A DNA stretch of 64,000 nucleotides from Icerya purchasi. Lineage: Eukaryota > Arthropoda > Insecta > Hemiptera > Monophlebidae. The stretch's first letter is position 1; each line of letters opens with the position of its first letter. Below are positions 44,452-54,321 of the stretch, in pieces. A program made the translations under genes and the position numbers. Location: contig CM077115.1 of the NCBI GenBank assembly GCA_039619475.1, positions 538,068,315 through 538,132,314 of the forward strand, given 5' to 3'. The notes under the pieces were generated by a model that worked only from the letters and a program-made list of their open reading frames with translations, was not told the DNA's origin and ran no database searches.

Positions 44452-45084
44452 TGTTGTATTCCCGGGACGGAATACTAAGTACCGATCAATTATTTCGCGT
44501 AATTTGAAATAAACCTAGTCGAAGCTAGTTATATTACGTTTATTTTAATATGACGACGATACAGATCGCGGTTATGTGTAAAAAAACCGATAGCGGCTTC
44601 CGTAAGTCTGTAACGGCACGATTAGAGCAATACGATGCTAAGGGCTAATCGGACCGACTGGACTACCGAAACGGTTATTCTGCGTGTCCCAAGAATACTC
44701 GACTGACCAAAAAACAATTCATTAACATTCAACAACGACGGTTCGACAAGTCGATACGTCACTCGCGACAAACGGAGAAGTCACGGATATGCAGCGTAAG
44801 CGAATAATCGGCTGCTTCGGCCGTTTATAACAATAAAAATGAGGATTCTGGGTACAGCGGATGTAAAAATTCGGAGAACGACGATATGACGAAAAGTTGC
44901 GACATTTGCAATGTAACTTATAATAACTGAGAAGTAGTGGATTCGCAACGTAAGCGGATAAACGATTATTTAGCCTGCAAATACAACTGGGCAAGAGAGA
45001 GAAAAAATAAATAAAATAAAAAATAAAATAAAAATAAATGAATAAAGTTAGTCTGAGAAATAATATGGAAGTTGGCATACAACA
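44452..45084 (-). repeat. 3' LTR (633 bp)
   Basis: Plus-strand ends are TGTTGTAT and ATACAACA, an 8-bp perfect inverted repeat. Close to identical to 52036-52666. Confidence 0.88.
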
Positions 45085-45100
45085 CTCTCCTTCCCTTGTA
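45085..45100 (-). other. Polypurine tract
   Basis: The minus strand reads AAGGGAAGGAGAG immediately upstream of the 3' LTR, the expected start site for plus-strand DNA synthesis. A long T-rich tract precedes it. Confidence 0.7.
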
Positions 45101-45236
45101 TAAAAAAAAAGAAAAGAAAAAGAAAAAAAAAAAAGAGCTAAAGTTAGTAGTCAAAGTTAAAACATAACAATTAACAATTGGTACAGTACAGAAATTGAAA
45201 ACGCATTAATTCGCTGGCACGTGATGTGGAATGCGA

Positions 45237-47147
45237 TTAATTATTGCTGATGGCTACACCTGTGCGATGATCTGAGGAGGCTGATCTATTCGAAGTCGTT
45301 AGTTCGGTGTTAGGATCTAAAGAAGGTGTAGGTGAGTTCTTGGTTGACGGCAGACGACATTTAATCCAACAGGCGTTCCATTTTAGGAACAAAAGTATCA
45401 CGATGATAGAAACAACGACCGCAACGATGATAGTTTGGCTGAGGTTGGAGGCGTTGATTTGGAAGTCCTCTGAATCTTTTGTGTTCAGCGTGTGCAGAAT
45501 CGAAGCAAACTCCGCGTCAACTGAATCTAGGTTGTCGAGGGTAGCTTCATTTGATCTGGTCAGATTGATTTTTCGTACGTTTTTGGCTTCCGGGCAACAT
45601 TCTGGGATGTCGAGATCGATCGTGGGGACAACGTGACTAAAGTTAGCATTTGTGGTGGAGCGTCCGTCCAATGAAATCGATGGCTCGGAGGCGTGGCAGT
45701 CATCAGCTAGAGATATTATTCCGGCGCCTCTGAGACGAAATTCCTGAAGGGCTGCAGTCGAATCGCAATAAACAGTAAGTATGGTGAGATCAGGAACAAC
45801 GAATAGCCATCGGTTATCGGAAAGTTTCTGGAAAATATTGTTCTTGAGGGAAATGGAAGCGACCTCGCAATCATCGGGAACACTGGTAGTTCGGGACAGG
45901 TACAGGTCAGCTTCGCAGGGCATCTCTTTGTTAACTTTTCGGATGATCTGACTTTTGCACAGATGTATAATATCTCCGTCTCCAAACCTTACGGTGATAC
46001 AGCTGCTAAAGTCCTTGTAAACGATATACTCCGTAGACAAGCGATCGATCAATAGGTATTTATACTTCGGTCGTATATAATGGAACAGGGAAGAAGAGAT
46101 ATTACTTAAGGAAACGGGATAGGGAATGATATGGAAAAGGAAAAAATCTACGTTATTCACCAGGGGGATTTCTATTTTATAAATTATTAAATTATCATAA
46201 AATACTGTATTAATTATGCAAATTTCGTAATATTTAAATACGTGACGCGGGTCGAGAGTAATAGGGAATCTTTTACCTTTTGGCAGATTAGCCAAACGTA
46301 GTTCGATTAGTAAATCCTTAGGATTAATTACTTCGGGGTGCAATACATTATTCTTACTAAATAAGATCGAATTAACAATGGAGTCGTATTCAAAGGTTAA
46401 TTCATTCCCTAATTCTAACATTAGATTAATATATTCGCTAACCGACTGAACGTATAGCGAGGATTCGACCTCATCGCTTAGATTGTGAACGACTTTATTT
46501 AGCGTTTCGAAATTGGCGTTTATTATGTGCTCACGGAAAGCTAAGCTTGCGGCTGATTCATTGAAAATTCGAATTGTTTTCCTGTTGACCTGAACTTGTT
46601 CCTTCATTAATTCATTTAATTTATGATCATCATTTGTTACTTTACGAATGGACTCTGAATAAAATTCGCCATCATCAGAACTCGGCGTACCGAACAGCCA
46701 TTTAAGAATGTGTGATCCTCCATTGAAGATACCACGCTTGTGGATCACGTGACCACACAAATGTTGGATCGTCTGGAGTTGATCTTTCAATTTAACTATT
46801 TTACCGTTAATTAATTTTAAAGTTTGATGACAATTCAAAGAATGTAAATTATCTTTAATGTGATGACAAAGACCATTGGCTTTGGTAGAGAGACGGATTA
46901 ACACAAGTAATTTTTGTTCGGTAAAGGAAATATTAGTAGATATGATGAGAGTCCACGTGGTACTGGATATCTTAGCAAATCCAAGATGTTCGTAGAACAG
47001 GCCGGAATGTCCAGAGACTTCCGTAATGTTATTGGATGTTGGACGAGGGAGTATGAGGTTATGATAGAGCGGAATGACCGTCAGTAGGACTAGGAGAGAA
47101 GATACAATGACAAGATTGGAGTTAGACCGCTGGGCAATCGTCATCAT
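45237..47147 (-). CDS. Env-like membrane protein
   Basis: Open frame of 636 residues overlapping the pol end by 26 nt; the start is MMTIAQRSNS. It has an N-terminal hydrophobic segment (about 11-33: LVIVSSLLVLL) acting as signal or anchor. A basic HKRGIFN at 136-142 precedes a hydrophobic LKWLFG stretch, the position of the cleavage/fusion region in the F-like envelope proteins of insect gypsy-type retroviruses and baculoviruses. The last membrane span is about 571-588 (TIIVAVVVSIIVILLFL), followed by a Cys-containing cytoplasmic tail. Several N-x-S/T sites are present. The dibasic site is shorter than a canonical furin site, so processing is uncertain. No break is visible in the ORF. Confidence 0.78.
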   Translation of the reverse strand: MMTIAQRSNSNLVIVSSLLVLLTVIPLYHNLILPRPTSNNITEVSGHSGLFYEHLGFAKISSTTWTLIISTNISFTEQKLLVLIRLSTKANGLCHHIKDNLHSLNCHQTLKLINGKIVKLKDQLQTIQHLCGHVIHKRGIFNGGSHILKWLFGTPSSDDGEFYSESIRKVTNDDHKLNELMKEQVQVNRKTIRIFNESAASLAFREHIINANFETLNKVVHNLSDEVESSLYVQSVSEYINLMLELGNELTFEYDSIVNSILFSKNNVLHPEVINPKDLLIELRLANLPKGKRFPITLDPRHVFKYYEICIINTVFYDNLIIYKIEIPLVNNVDFFLFHIIPYPVSLSNISSSLFHYIRPKYKYLLIDRLSTEYIVYKDFSSCITVRFGDGDIIHLCKSQIIRKVNKEMPCEADLYLSRTTSVPDDCEVASISLKNNIFQKLSDNRWLFVVPDLTILTVYCDSTAALQEFRLRGAGIISLADDCHASEPSISLDGRSTTNANFSHVVPTIDLDIPECCPEAKNVRKINLTRSNEATLDNLDSVDAEFASILHTLNTKDSEDFQINASNLSQTIIVAVVVSIIVILLFLKWNACWIKCRLPSTKNSPTPSLDPNTELTTSNRSASSDHRTGVAISNN

Positions 47148-50100
47148 CTGAAAAATACGGTTTAATCAAATTGGTATTAAATTTTACGTGCCTCCTACCG
47201 AATAATAATAATACCACATTTGGTCCTATTACTTTAACAATTTTATACGGACCTTTAAAATTAGGAGTTAACTTATTAAACCTAGTGGTTTTATTTATTA
47301 GCATCACCAGTTGACCAGCCTTAAATTCGCAAGCGTTAACTTTCTTATCGTAGTAATTTTTAGTTCGAGATTTAGACGCCATAATGTTTTCGCGAGCTAT
47401 TTTATGTATACTATTTAACTTTAGCTTGAGGTTGTTAAAATAGTCGTCATATGTATAGCGAAATTCCGGTTCTGCAGTGAGCGAGCTCGGGATATAGGGC
47501 TTGTGGCCGAAAAGTAGTTGGAACGGAGGGAAATTGGTAGTTTTGTGTACATTAGTATTGTACGAGAAACAAGCGTGGGCGACGAAATCATCCCAATTGT
47601 TTTGGGTTTGATTTACAAAGTGTTTCAGATAATCTTTTAATGTCAGATGACTTCTCTCCAGGCTACCATTCGTTTGCGGATGATAGGGAGTCGAAAATAC
47701 ATGTCGGACTTTAAACAACTTGCATAATTGGTTGATTATTTCGGAAGTGAACTCGGTACCACGATCCGAGAGTAGTGACTGAGGGATACCGAAGAGACTG
47801 AAGAACTTAACTAGTTCTTCTGATATCGTGGTAGCCTCATGGTTCGGAATCGGTATAGCGCAGGAATATTTCGTCAGATCATCCTGCATCGTGAGGATAA
47901 ATCTATTCCCTTTTTCCGTTATAGGGAGAGGGCCTACTACATCTATGGCTAGACGTTGAAAAGGGAAGGAACTCGTGGTAGTGATTTCCATGGCGTTCTT
48001 AACTGGTTTAAAATTGGTTTTATTGGCCTGACACGAGTGACAGTTTTTTATGAACTTACGAATATCGCTTTTCATGTTATACCAGTAATACTGATTGCGA
48101 ATCTTAGCGTAAGTACGAAAAAACCCGGAATGTCCGCTGGCGGCGGAACTATGAGCTTTGTGCAAAACTTTATTTATTTCTTCCGGAGATTTTAGCTGCG
48201 TTTTTTCTTTTCTAATAATGACCGGTTTTACGTTTAAGTCTTTAAAAATATAATAGATAAGAGCTTTAAATTGTTCATAATCGACAAGGGTGTGCGTATC
48301 CGGAATTTTATTTATAAAAACGTGTTTTTCATTAAACTTTAACAGAAGATTTGATAGAGTTAGTAATACGTTAAATAGCACACCGTAGTCTACATTATCG
48401 AAACCGTTTACCTTGAAACAGCACAGGTAAATAATTTTATTATTTTGCTTAATGCGCTCAATACAGCCGACCTCCATATTATTTACGCTACTACGAATCC
48501 AACTTTCATTCATAAAATTATTTACATTGTCATCATTTTTACAAGAAAATACAACAGTCGGATTTTTATCAAACAGTTTACAGTTAATCTCTTCTATATA
48601 AACCGGCTGACGCTGTTTTTTGAAAAATTTCAGAAATTCATTATACGTTACGTTACCTTCACTGTTACTCTGTCTATTGTTATTGTTATTCGTAAGAAAT
48701 ACCGAATTAGATCCTTTACCGTTACAATTAGGAGGATTACGTGATAATGCGTCAGCATTATTGTTTTTCCTACCCGCTTTATACTTTATTTCGTATTCGT
48801 ACTCGGCTAGTTTGAGCCTCCAGCGCAACAGCCTAGAGCCTGGGTCCTTGCAGTTAAATAGCCACGTTAACGCTTTATGATCGGTAATTATTGTAAATTT
48901 TCGCCCATAGAGATAGGGTCTGAAGTAATTTATAGCCCAAACTATGGCGATTAGTTCTTTTTCCGTGGTACTGTAATTAACCTCGTGATCATTCAGTGTT
49001 CTACTGGCATAGGCGACGGGTCGATCTTGACCGGGAGTACCTTGCCAAAGAACAGCACCAATAGCGAAACCACTAGCATCAGTAGTGAGAAGGAATTCTT
49101 TAGAAAAATCGGGATACTGCAAAAGAGAATCATTTGTTAAAATATTTTTAAACTCGATAAAGGCATGCTGCTGGGTTGAACTCCAATCGAAAGGCTGGTC
49201 CTTTTTCAGAAGGACAGTCAAAGGCTTAGCAATTTTCGCGAAATCTTTTATGAATCGTCTATAATAGCCTACCAGACCCAGAAATGATTTAATTTCTCGA
49301 GGAGTTTTTGGTCCGGGAAATTCGACAATGGCTCGAATTTTATCGGGGTTTGGGCGAAGACCATTTTCAGAAATTACGTGGCCTAAATAGCCGACTTCTT
49401 TTCTCAGAAACTCGCATTTATCGGGCTGCAATCGGAGGTTATTATTTTTTAACCTGTCAAAGACGGACGCTAAGCGATCGAGATGTTCCCCTAGGCCAGT
49501 AGAATGCACAATGACATCATCCATATATACGAAGCACTGATTACCCTGTAGACCAGCGAGAACGGAGTTCATCAACCTTTGGAAGGTGGCTGGAGCATTT
49601 TTTAATCCGAAAGGCATTCGCGTATATTCGAAATGTCCCAGATTAGTACTAAAGGCGGTCTTTTTGATATCAGAACTTTTTACTTTAATCTGGTGAAACC
49701 CAGAAGCTAAATCTAAAGTAGAGAAATATTTTGATCGCCCTAACTGATCTAAAATTTCGTCTATATTAGGAAGTGGAAATATTTCTCCAACTGTTACGTT
49801 ATTTAGTTTTCTATAATCTATGACGATTCTCCACCGTTTTTTCCCTGAACTATCAGGCTTTTTAGGGACTATCCAGAGAGGAGAAGACCAAGGACTATTA
49901 GATGGCCGTATAATGCCTTGCTCTAACAAGCCGTTTATTTGGTTATTTACTTCTTCCTTTAATGCTACTGGATGTCTGTAATTTTTTGAGAAAATCGGCG
50001 GCGAATCGCCCGTATTTATTTCGTGTTCAAAATTATTATTGCATGAAAGGCTATTATTACTATCTATTTGAAAAAGTTCTTTATATTTTAAGCATAATTT

Positions 50101-50976
50101 AATTAATAGTTCCTTTTCCTCTTTATTCAAATGTCCAATACGTAGATTCTTTATTAAATCCCTATCTTTTATGTTACGATTAAACTGTTCCAATTTTAAG
50201 TTATTTTCATTATCTAATACGCCTATTGACTTTAATGTTACGTTAAGATTTCTTATCACGCGCTCCTCGTCAGAGGAATTTAGAATAGTAGTGATTGCCT
50301 TTCCATTGTTATTTACGCTGACAATGGATCTGGCTAAAAGCACACCTTCCTCGGGTGTTGACTCGTCTATTATTCCCTCAGATATACAGGGGCTCGAAAC
50401 GGGTACCTCGATGACTGTCTCGGAACGGGGGGCTAATTTAATGATGTCGCAATTATTGTTAAAAAGTTCTCTTTTCTGAGTTAACGTATATACTCGGTTA
50501 TTTACTCGCATAACCGATTGAGAGAAATTAATTTCGGCATTATAAGCCTTCGAAAAATCGATGCCCAGCAGCCCATCGCAAGGGATGTTGGTAGCGTCGT
50601 TTATTATATGAAATTTTACGTTACGGATCTCGTCAAGATCCAAGAATGTATATCCAAAAGTTTCTATCGAGGAACAGGCACAAATTCCATTAATTTTAAT
50701 TTTAATGTTATCATAGTAGATGGTGCCTTTCTTTAATCTCTCTTTCTTAATAATTGAAATGTCTGAGCCAGAATCGATTATAAATTTGAAGTTATTTGTT
50801 ACAGATTGCTTAGAACGAAAAGTAGCATGAATAGCATTATTATTTACGCAATTAACATTATTATTATTCTTTACGTTATTTTGGACGCCTTTACGAAAAT
50901 TTAGATCCTCCTTGGTTCGGCCTCGGTAACCAAGTGAGGTTTGTAGTTTAAAGAATTCCTGCCTGCGTTCCGACAA
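47122..50976 (-). CDS. Pol polyprotein (protease, RT, RNase H, integrase)
   Basis: Intact frame of 1284 residues in the -1 frame relative to gag. Protease FIIDSGSDISII (about 66-77). RT with NSPWSSPLWIVPKK, DYRKLNNVT, FSTLDLASGFHQI, FGLKNAPATFQRLM and the catalytic FVYMDDVIVHS (about 485). RNase H LTTDASGFAIGAVL (about 630) and KALTWLF. Integrase zinc domain HKAHSSAASGHSGFFRTY ... CHSCQANK, then the DDE core: LAIDVVGPLP, LLSDRGTEFTS, NGSLERSH. The end has GHKPYIP and a GPYKIVKV chromo-like/GPY module. Every catalytic residue of a Ty3/gypsy Pol is present. Confidence 0.93.
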   Translation of the reverse strand: MSERRQEFFKLQTSLGYRGRTKEDLNFRKGVQNNVKNNNNVNCVNNNAIHATFRSKQSVTNNFKFIIDSGSDISIIKKERLKKGTIYYDNIKIKINGICACSSIETFGYTFLDLDEIRNVKFHIINDATNIPCDGLLGIDFSKAYNAEINFSQSVMRVNNRVYTLTQKRELFNNNCDIIKLAPRSETVIEVPVSSPCISEGIIDESTPEEGVLLARSIVSVNNNGKAITTILNSSDEERVIRNLNVTLKSIGVLDNENNLKLEQFNRNIKDRDLIKNLRIGHLNKEEKELLIKLCLKYKELFQIDSNNSLSCNNNFEHEINTGDSPPIFSKNYRHPVALKEEVNNQINGLLEQGIIRPSNSPWSSPLWIVPKKPDSSGKKRWRIVIDYRKLNNVTVGEIFPLPNIDEILDQLGRSKYFSTLDLASGFHQIKVKSSDIKKTAFSTNLGHFEYTRMPFGLKNAPATFQRLMNSVLAGLQGNQCFVYMDDVIVHSTGLGEHLDRLASVFDRLKNNNLRLQPDKCEFLRKEVGYLGHVISENGLRPNPDKIRAIVEFPGPKTPREIKSFLGLVGYYRRFIKDFAKIAKPLTVLLKKDQPFDWSSTQQHAFIEFKNILTNDSLLQYPDFSKEFLLTTDASGFAIGAVLWQGTPGQDRPVAYASRTLNDHEVNYSTTEKELIAIVWAINYFRPYLYGRKFTIITDHKALTWLFNCKDPGSRLLRWRLKLAEYEYEIKYKAGRKNNNADALSRNPPNCNGKGSNSVFLTNNNNNRQSNSEGNVTYNEFLKFFKKQRQPVYIEEINCKLFDKNPTVVFSCKNDDNVNNFMNESWIRSSVNNMEVGCIERIKQNNKIIYLCCFKVNGFDNVDYGVLFNVLLTLSNLLLKFNEKHVFINKIPDTHTLVDYEQFKALIYYIFKDLNVKPVIIRKEKTQLKSPEEINKVLHKAHSSAASGHSGFFRTYAKIRNQYYWYNMKSDIRKFIKNCHSCQANKTNFKPVKNAMEITTTSSFPFQRLAIDVVGPLPITEKGNRFILTMQDDLTKYSCAIPIPNHEATTISEELVKFFSLFGIPQSLLSDRGTEFTSEIINQLCKLFKVRHVFSTPYHPQTNGSLERSHLTLKDYLKHFVNQTQNNWDDFVAHACFSYNTNVHKTTNFPPFQLLFGHKPYIPSSLTAEPEFRYTYDDYFNNLKLKLNSIHKIARENIMASKSRTKNYYDKKVNACEFKAGQLVMLINKTTRFNKLTPNFKGPYKIVKVIGPNVVLLLFGRRHVKFNTNLIKPYFSDDDDCPAV

Positions 50977-51710
50977 TTTTCGAGGGTATGCCCTGGTTTT
51001 TTACAATACCTACAACGCTCGACGTCAGTAGGTTGCTTATTACTATAATAGTGTGACTTATTCTTATACCATGCGGGCTCCTTCAGAGGAGAGAATGACT
51101 CGCCACGATTATTGGGCTTTTGCACTTTTAAAATCTGTTCTTCCCGAAGGGCGATCGGGAGATAATCGTTTAGTGTGGGCAAATCCCGATGTCTTAGCAT
51201 CTGAGATATTCCCGCGTGACAATGAATAGTGAAGCGACTTATAGAGATGTCTCTGACCATTTTTATCTGGCCTTGTACGAGTTTGTCATCAGTCTCAGGT
51301 TCTAAATTATACAGGATGCGCGCAGTTATAATGTCGATCCTGGCATAATACTGAGCGATGCTTTCACTCGGAAGCTGCTTAATAGTTACTAATTCCTCTA
51401 GTAACTGGGAATAGAGTTGCTTATCCTCATAAAGGGTTTTTAGTTTATTTTTCAGCTCTTCCCAAGAGCTGTATTTACAATGGGCTAAATGAGCTTTAGC
51501 GTTTCCGCTAATCCTACTTACTACAAAATATAGGAGTGGTAATTTTTGAGTGTCATGAGCTAAAGTGAATGCATTGTTCGCGTTGGCAATAAAATCGCTC
51601 AACTGTTCTCTGTCTCCAGAGAATTCATGAGATATCAGTTTAGATAAAAATTCTATAGAATATAGAGGACTGCCCTCGCTCTCGGATTGACCTCGCGTTT
51701 GCGGCGCCAT
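50901..51710 (-). CDS. Gag protein
   Basis: 269 residues from MAPQTRGQSESEG. It has ISHEFSGDREQLSDFIANAN (gag core), LLYFVVSRISGNAKAHL, WEELKNKLKTLYEDKQ and QLPSESIAQYYARID, the usual retrotransposon gag pattern. A zinc knuckle CRYCKKPGHTLENC (C-x2-C-x4-H-x4-C) lies near residues 232-245. The last 76 nt overlap pol, with a slippery heptamer in the overlap. It builds the particle and packages element RNA. Confidence 0.88.
   Translation of the reverse strand: MAPQTRGQSESEGSPLYSIEFLSKLISHEFSGDREQLSDFIANANNAFTLAHDTQKLPLLYFVVSRISGNAKAHLAHCKYSSWEELKNKLKTLYEDKQLYSQLLEELVTIKQLPSESIAQYYARIDIITARILYNLEPETDDKLVQGQIKMVRDISISRFTIHCHAGISQMLRHRDLPTLNDYLPIALREEQILKVQKPNNRGESFSPLKEPAWYKNKSHYYSNKQPTDVERCRYCKKPGHTLENCRNAGRNSLNYKPHLVTEAEPRRI
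50946..50952 (-). promoter_or_regulatory. -1 ribosomal frameshift site TTTAAAC
   Basis: The minus strand reads T-TTA-AAC with TTA and AAC as gag codons (Leu-Asn in RNSLNYK). Slipping back one base gives the pol frame (EFFKLQTS). This is a canonical X-XXY-YYZ heptamer, sitting in the 76-nt gag/pol overlap where a switch is needed. Confidence 0.75.
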
Positions 51711-52012
51711 GACGAAAAAACGATTTACGAATATTAATAAATACTAACAAATACTTTGAAAAAATATGTATAAATAACGATAATAATAAATTCGAGTAAG
51801 AAAGGAAAAGAGAGAGTGATAATGGATAAATGACCGAAAAGTATGACCGTAAATACCTCTTGGTAGGTCCTTCCAATGTATCGGGATGGATTTCAACGTA
51901 CTGGTACGCTGCTGCAAATCCTAGATGAGGTGATCGCTTTTCCAGGTTGTAAGTCCTTCCTGCGTAAAGAGATGGATCTCAACGATTTCCTTGAAACGTC
52001 GCTGATGAATCC

Positions 52013-52031
52013 TACCGACTGCGCCAATTAA
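52013..52031 (-). other. Putative primer-binding site
   Basis: Next to the 5' LTR the minus strand reads GTCATTAAT, then TGGCGCAGTCGGTAGGAT. Starting with TGG fits a tRNA 3'-CCA. The particular tRNA was not determined. Confidence 0.6.
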
Positions 52032-52035
52032 TGAC

Positions 52036-52666
52036 TGTTGTATTCCCGGGACGGAATACTAAGTACCGATCAATTATTTCGCGTGATTTGAAATAAACCT
52101 AGTCGAAGCTAGTTATATTACGTTTATTTTAATATGACGACGATACAGATCGCGGTTATGTGTAAAAAACCGATAGCGGCTTCCGTAAGTCTGTAACGGC
52201 ACGATTAGAGCAATACGATGCTAAGGGCTAATCGGACCGACTGGACTACCGAAACGGTTATTCTGCGTGTCCCAAGAATACTCGACTGACCAAAAAACAA
52301 TTCATTAACATTCAACAACGACGGTTCGACAAGTCGATACGTCACTCGCGACAAACGGAGAAGTCACGGATATGCAGCGTAAGCGAATAATCGGCTGCTT
52401 CGGCCGTTTATAACAATAAAAATGAGGATTCTGCGTACAGCGGATGTAAAAATTCGGAGAACGACGATATGACGAAAAGTTACGACATTTGCAATGTAAC
52501 TTATATAACTGAGAAGTAGTGGATTCGCAACGTAAGCGGATAAACGATTATTTAGCCTACAAATACAACTGGGCAAGAGAGAGAAAAAATAAATAAAATA
52601 AAAAATAAAATAAAAATAAATGAATAAAGTTATTCTGAGAAATAATATGGAAGTTGGCATACAACA
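52036..52666 (-). repeat. 5' LTR (631 bp)
   Basis: Same ends as the 3' LTR (TGTTGTAT/ATACAACA) and followed on the right by GTGT. Differences from 44452-45084 include a G/A near 52085, one A fewer in the A-run near 52167, and AT versus AAT near 52502. Confidence 0.88.
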
Positions 52667-53112
52667 GTGTCTTGAAACTTTATCTCATGTTTTGTGCGTT
52701 CTACGTGTTCAGCCACCGCGGATTTTTCAATACGTCTATGTCGACAGTCTGCTTCGTGCTCTTTAATTCTTACATGTACTTCTCTACCAGTTTGTCTCAC
52801 GTAACTTAAGCCACACGAACACGGGAGCCTATATACACCTGCTGCATGAAACGGAGGTAAGTCGTCCTTATTGTTCCTTAAGAAATTTTTTATTTTTTTG
52901 TCGGTTCCAAAAACTGGGCGAATTTTATTTTTTCTTAAAATACGGCCGATTTTGTCTGTAATGTTCTTAATGTACGGCAACGTGGTGATATTCGTAATCC
53001 ACTCATTTTCTTTTTCTGCCTCTTCATTTTTCATTTTCGCTTTCCGAAATTTATTTATTAGTTTTTCCGCTTCAAAACTCTTATACCCATTTTCCACCAT
53101 CGCATATGCCAT
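52667..53112 (-). pseudogene. Penelope-like element, GIY-YIG endonuclease part
   Basis: The minus-strand frame begins inside the region after RT (MAYAMVENGYKSFEAEKLIN; the RT proper is missing). It has LPYIKNITDKIGRILRKNKI and then the endonuclease: GVYRLPCSCGLSYVRQTGRE, VRIKEHEADCRH, AVAEHVERTKHEIKFQD. GVY and YVR replace the usual GIY and YIG; the Gly-to-Arg change is at a conserved position. It is cut by the LTR element at GTGT and resumes at 44451. Penelope-like elements use this nuclease to open target DNA. Confidence 0.8.
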
Positions 53113-53367
53113 TTCTCGTTGTCCATTTCATTATTATGCGAATTTATTTTATCCGTCTAGTTTACAAGCACGTATTAATATCGAAAATTAATCGTTAAGT
53201 TTTGATTCCACTTTTCCCTTATTATTTAGATCCCTAGCTGATACTCTATCGTTCACTTTTTCTATACCTCCATTTAGCTAATCCAACCATTATTCTTGCT
53301 AACCGTCCCTGTAAGATCTACTCCTTAAATTCAAATGAGGGCGTTTGCGGTCAGAATGTGCCAAGAA
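53113..53367. other. Spacer between Penelope-like fragment and LTR copy
   Basis: No clear coding signal. It may be a decayed upstream part of the Penelope-like element. Confidence 0.35.
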
Positions 53368-54130
53368 TGTTGTCGATAAAATTTTTTCATTTTTTTTTGT
53401 TTCTTTATTTTTATATGTTTCGTATTATTTTATACATATTAAATTCGTTCATGCACTAGCGCCGCTATAAACGATCGGCCATTTTTCCAAGGAATGGCGT
53501 CGATCTTTGTTTAGACGGCATGGCGATTTTTTGGTTTGGGTCAGGCAGTCTACTGCAGGTAATTGCAAAGGTTGCGCGTGTGAGATTCTAACGACGGGCT
53601 TTGTGCGTCTTTTGGTCGCGTAGATGTGTATACACCTGTGGTAATTTCTGTTTTCTATTTTGTATATTAAATTGTGTTAATGTTTGGTTAAATTCCTATT
53701 GGTAATATTTGTTCGTTGTTTTCGTTAGTTCTATTTTGGTTTCTCCGCATCGATATTTTGTTTTGTTACCCGGCGCTGATCGAGGGTCTTTATAAATTAT
53801 TTTCGGGATTGACTACTTTTGAATACATCGTGTGAAAACTATTCGAGTATAATTATTTCGGTTTTATTTTTTTTAAATTTGAACTTTACTTATAAAGATA
53901 TATATTTTTTTTTAAATTATTTTATTTACCACAGTCACATAAATATTTCATAATTATACACCATTTTTTTTATCTTTTATATTTTTTACCATTATTAAGT
54001 TTTCCATTTACAGAGATGTTGTATGTACCTATATAATTTATTTTAATAAAATGTACAAACATACATAGTAAGTTTATACATGAGTAGAAATGTGTTTTAT
54101 CTACATTTTGATCCGAAACTTAATTATAGT
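53368..54130 (+). repeat. Truncated LTR, copy of 38999-39776
   Basis: Starts TGTTGTCGATAAAATTTTTT and matches the gypsy LTR at 38999 with few changes over about 760 bp, then diverges after CTTAATTATAGT. No ACAACA end is found. It is either the displaced 3' LTR of that element or an independent solo LTR fragment. Confidence 0.75.
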
Positions 54131-54321
54131 TATATACCGTTATAAATTTAAGTATTTTTGTCTTCACGTTAAAAACTTTTAATTATTATACATACAAGTG
54201 CCTTACAAACGCACACCGTTTTCTTATTTTTATACTATTGTTGTTAAATTTTATGTTTTTTTGGAATAAAAACAAAAAGTGTTTTACACAAATTTTTTAA
54301 AAGAATAGTCTCTTTTTCGTT

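Larger units (their letters stand above)
44452..52666 (-). mobile_element. Complete env-bearing Ty3/gypsy-type retroelement
   Basis: Minus-strand provirus-like insertion of 8.2 kb: 5' LTR 52036-52666, primer site, gag, pol, env-like ORF, polypurine tract, 3' LTR 44452-45084, flanked by GTGT. The LTRs differ by about five substitutions and two indels by eye, and all three ORFs are open, so it is the youngest-looking element here. The gag-pol-env order is that of insect endogenous retroviruses (errantivirus-like). It lies within FAR intron 1 in the same orientation as FAR and splits a Penelope-like element. Confidence 0.9.
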
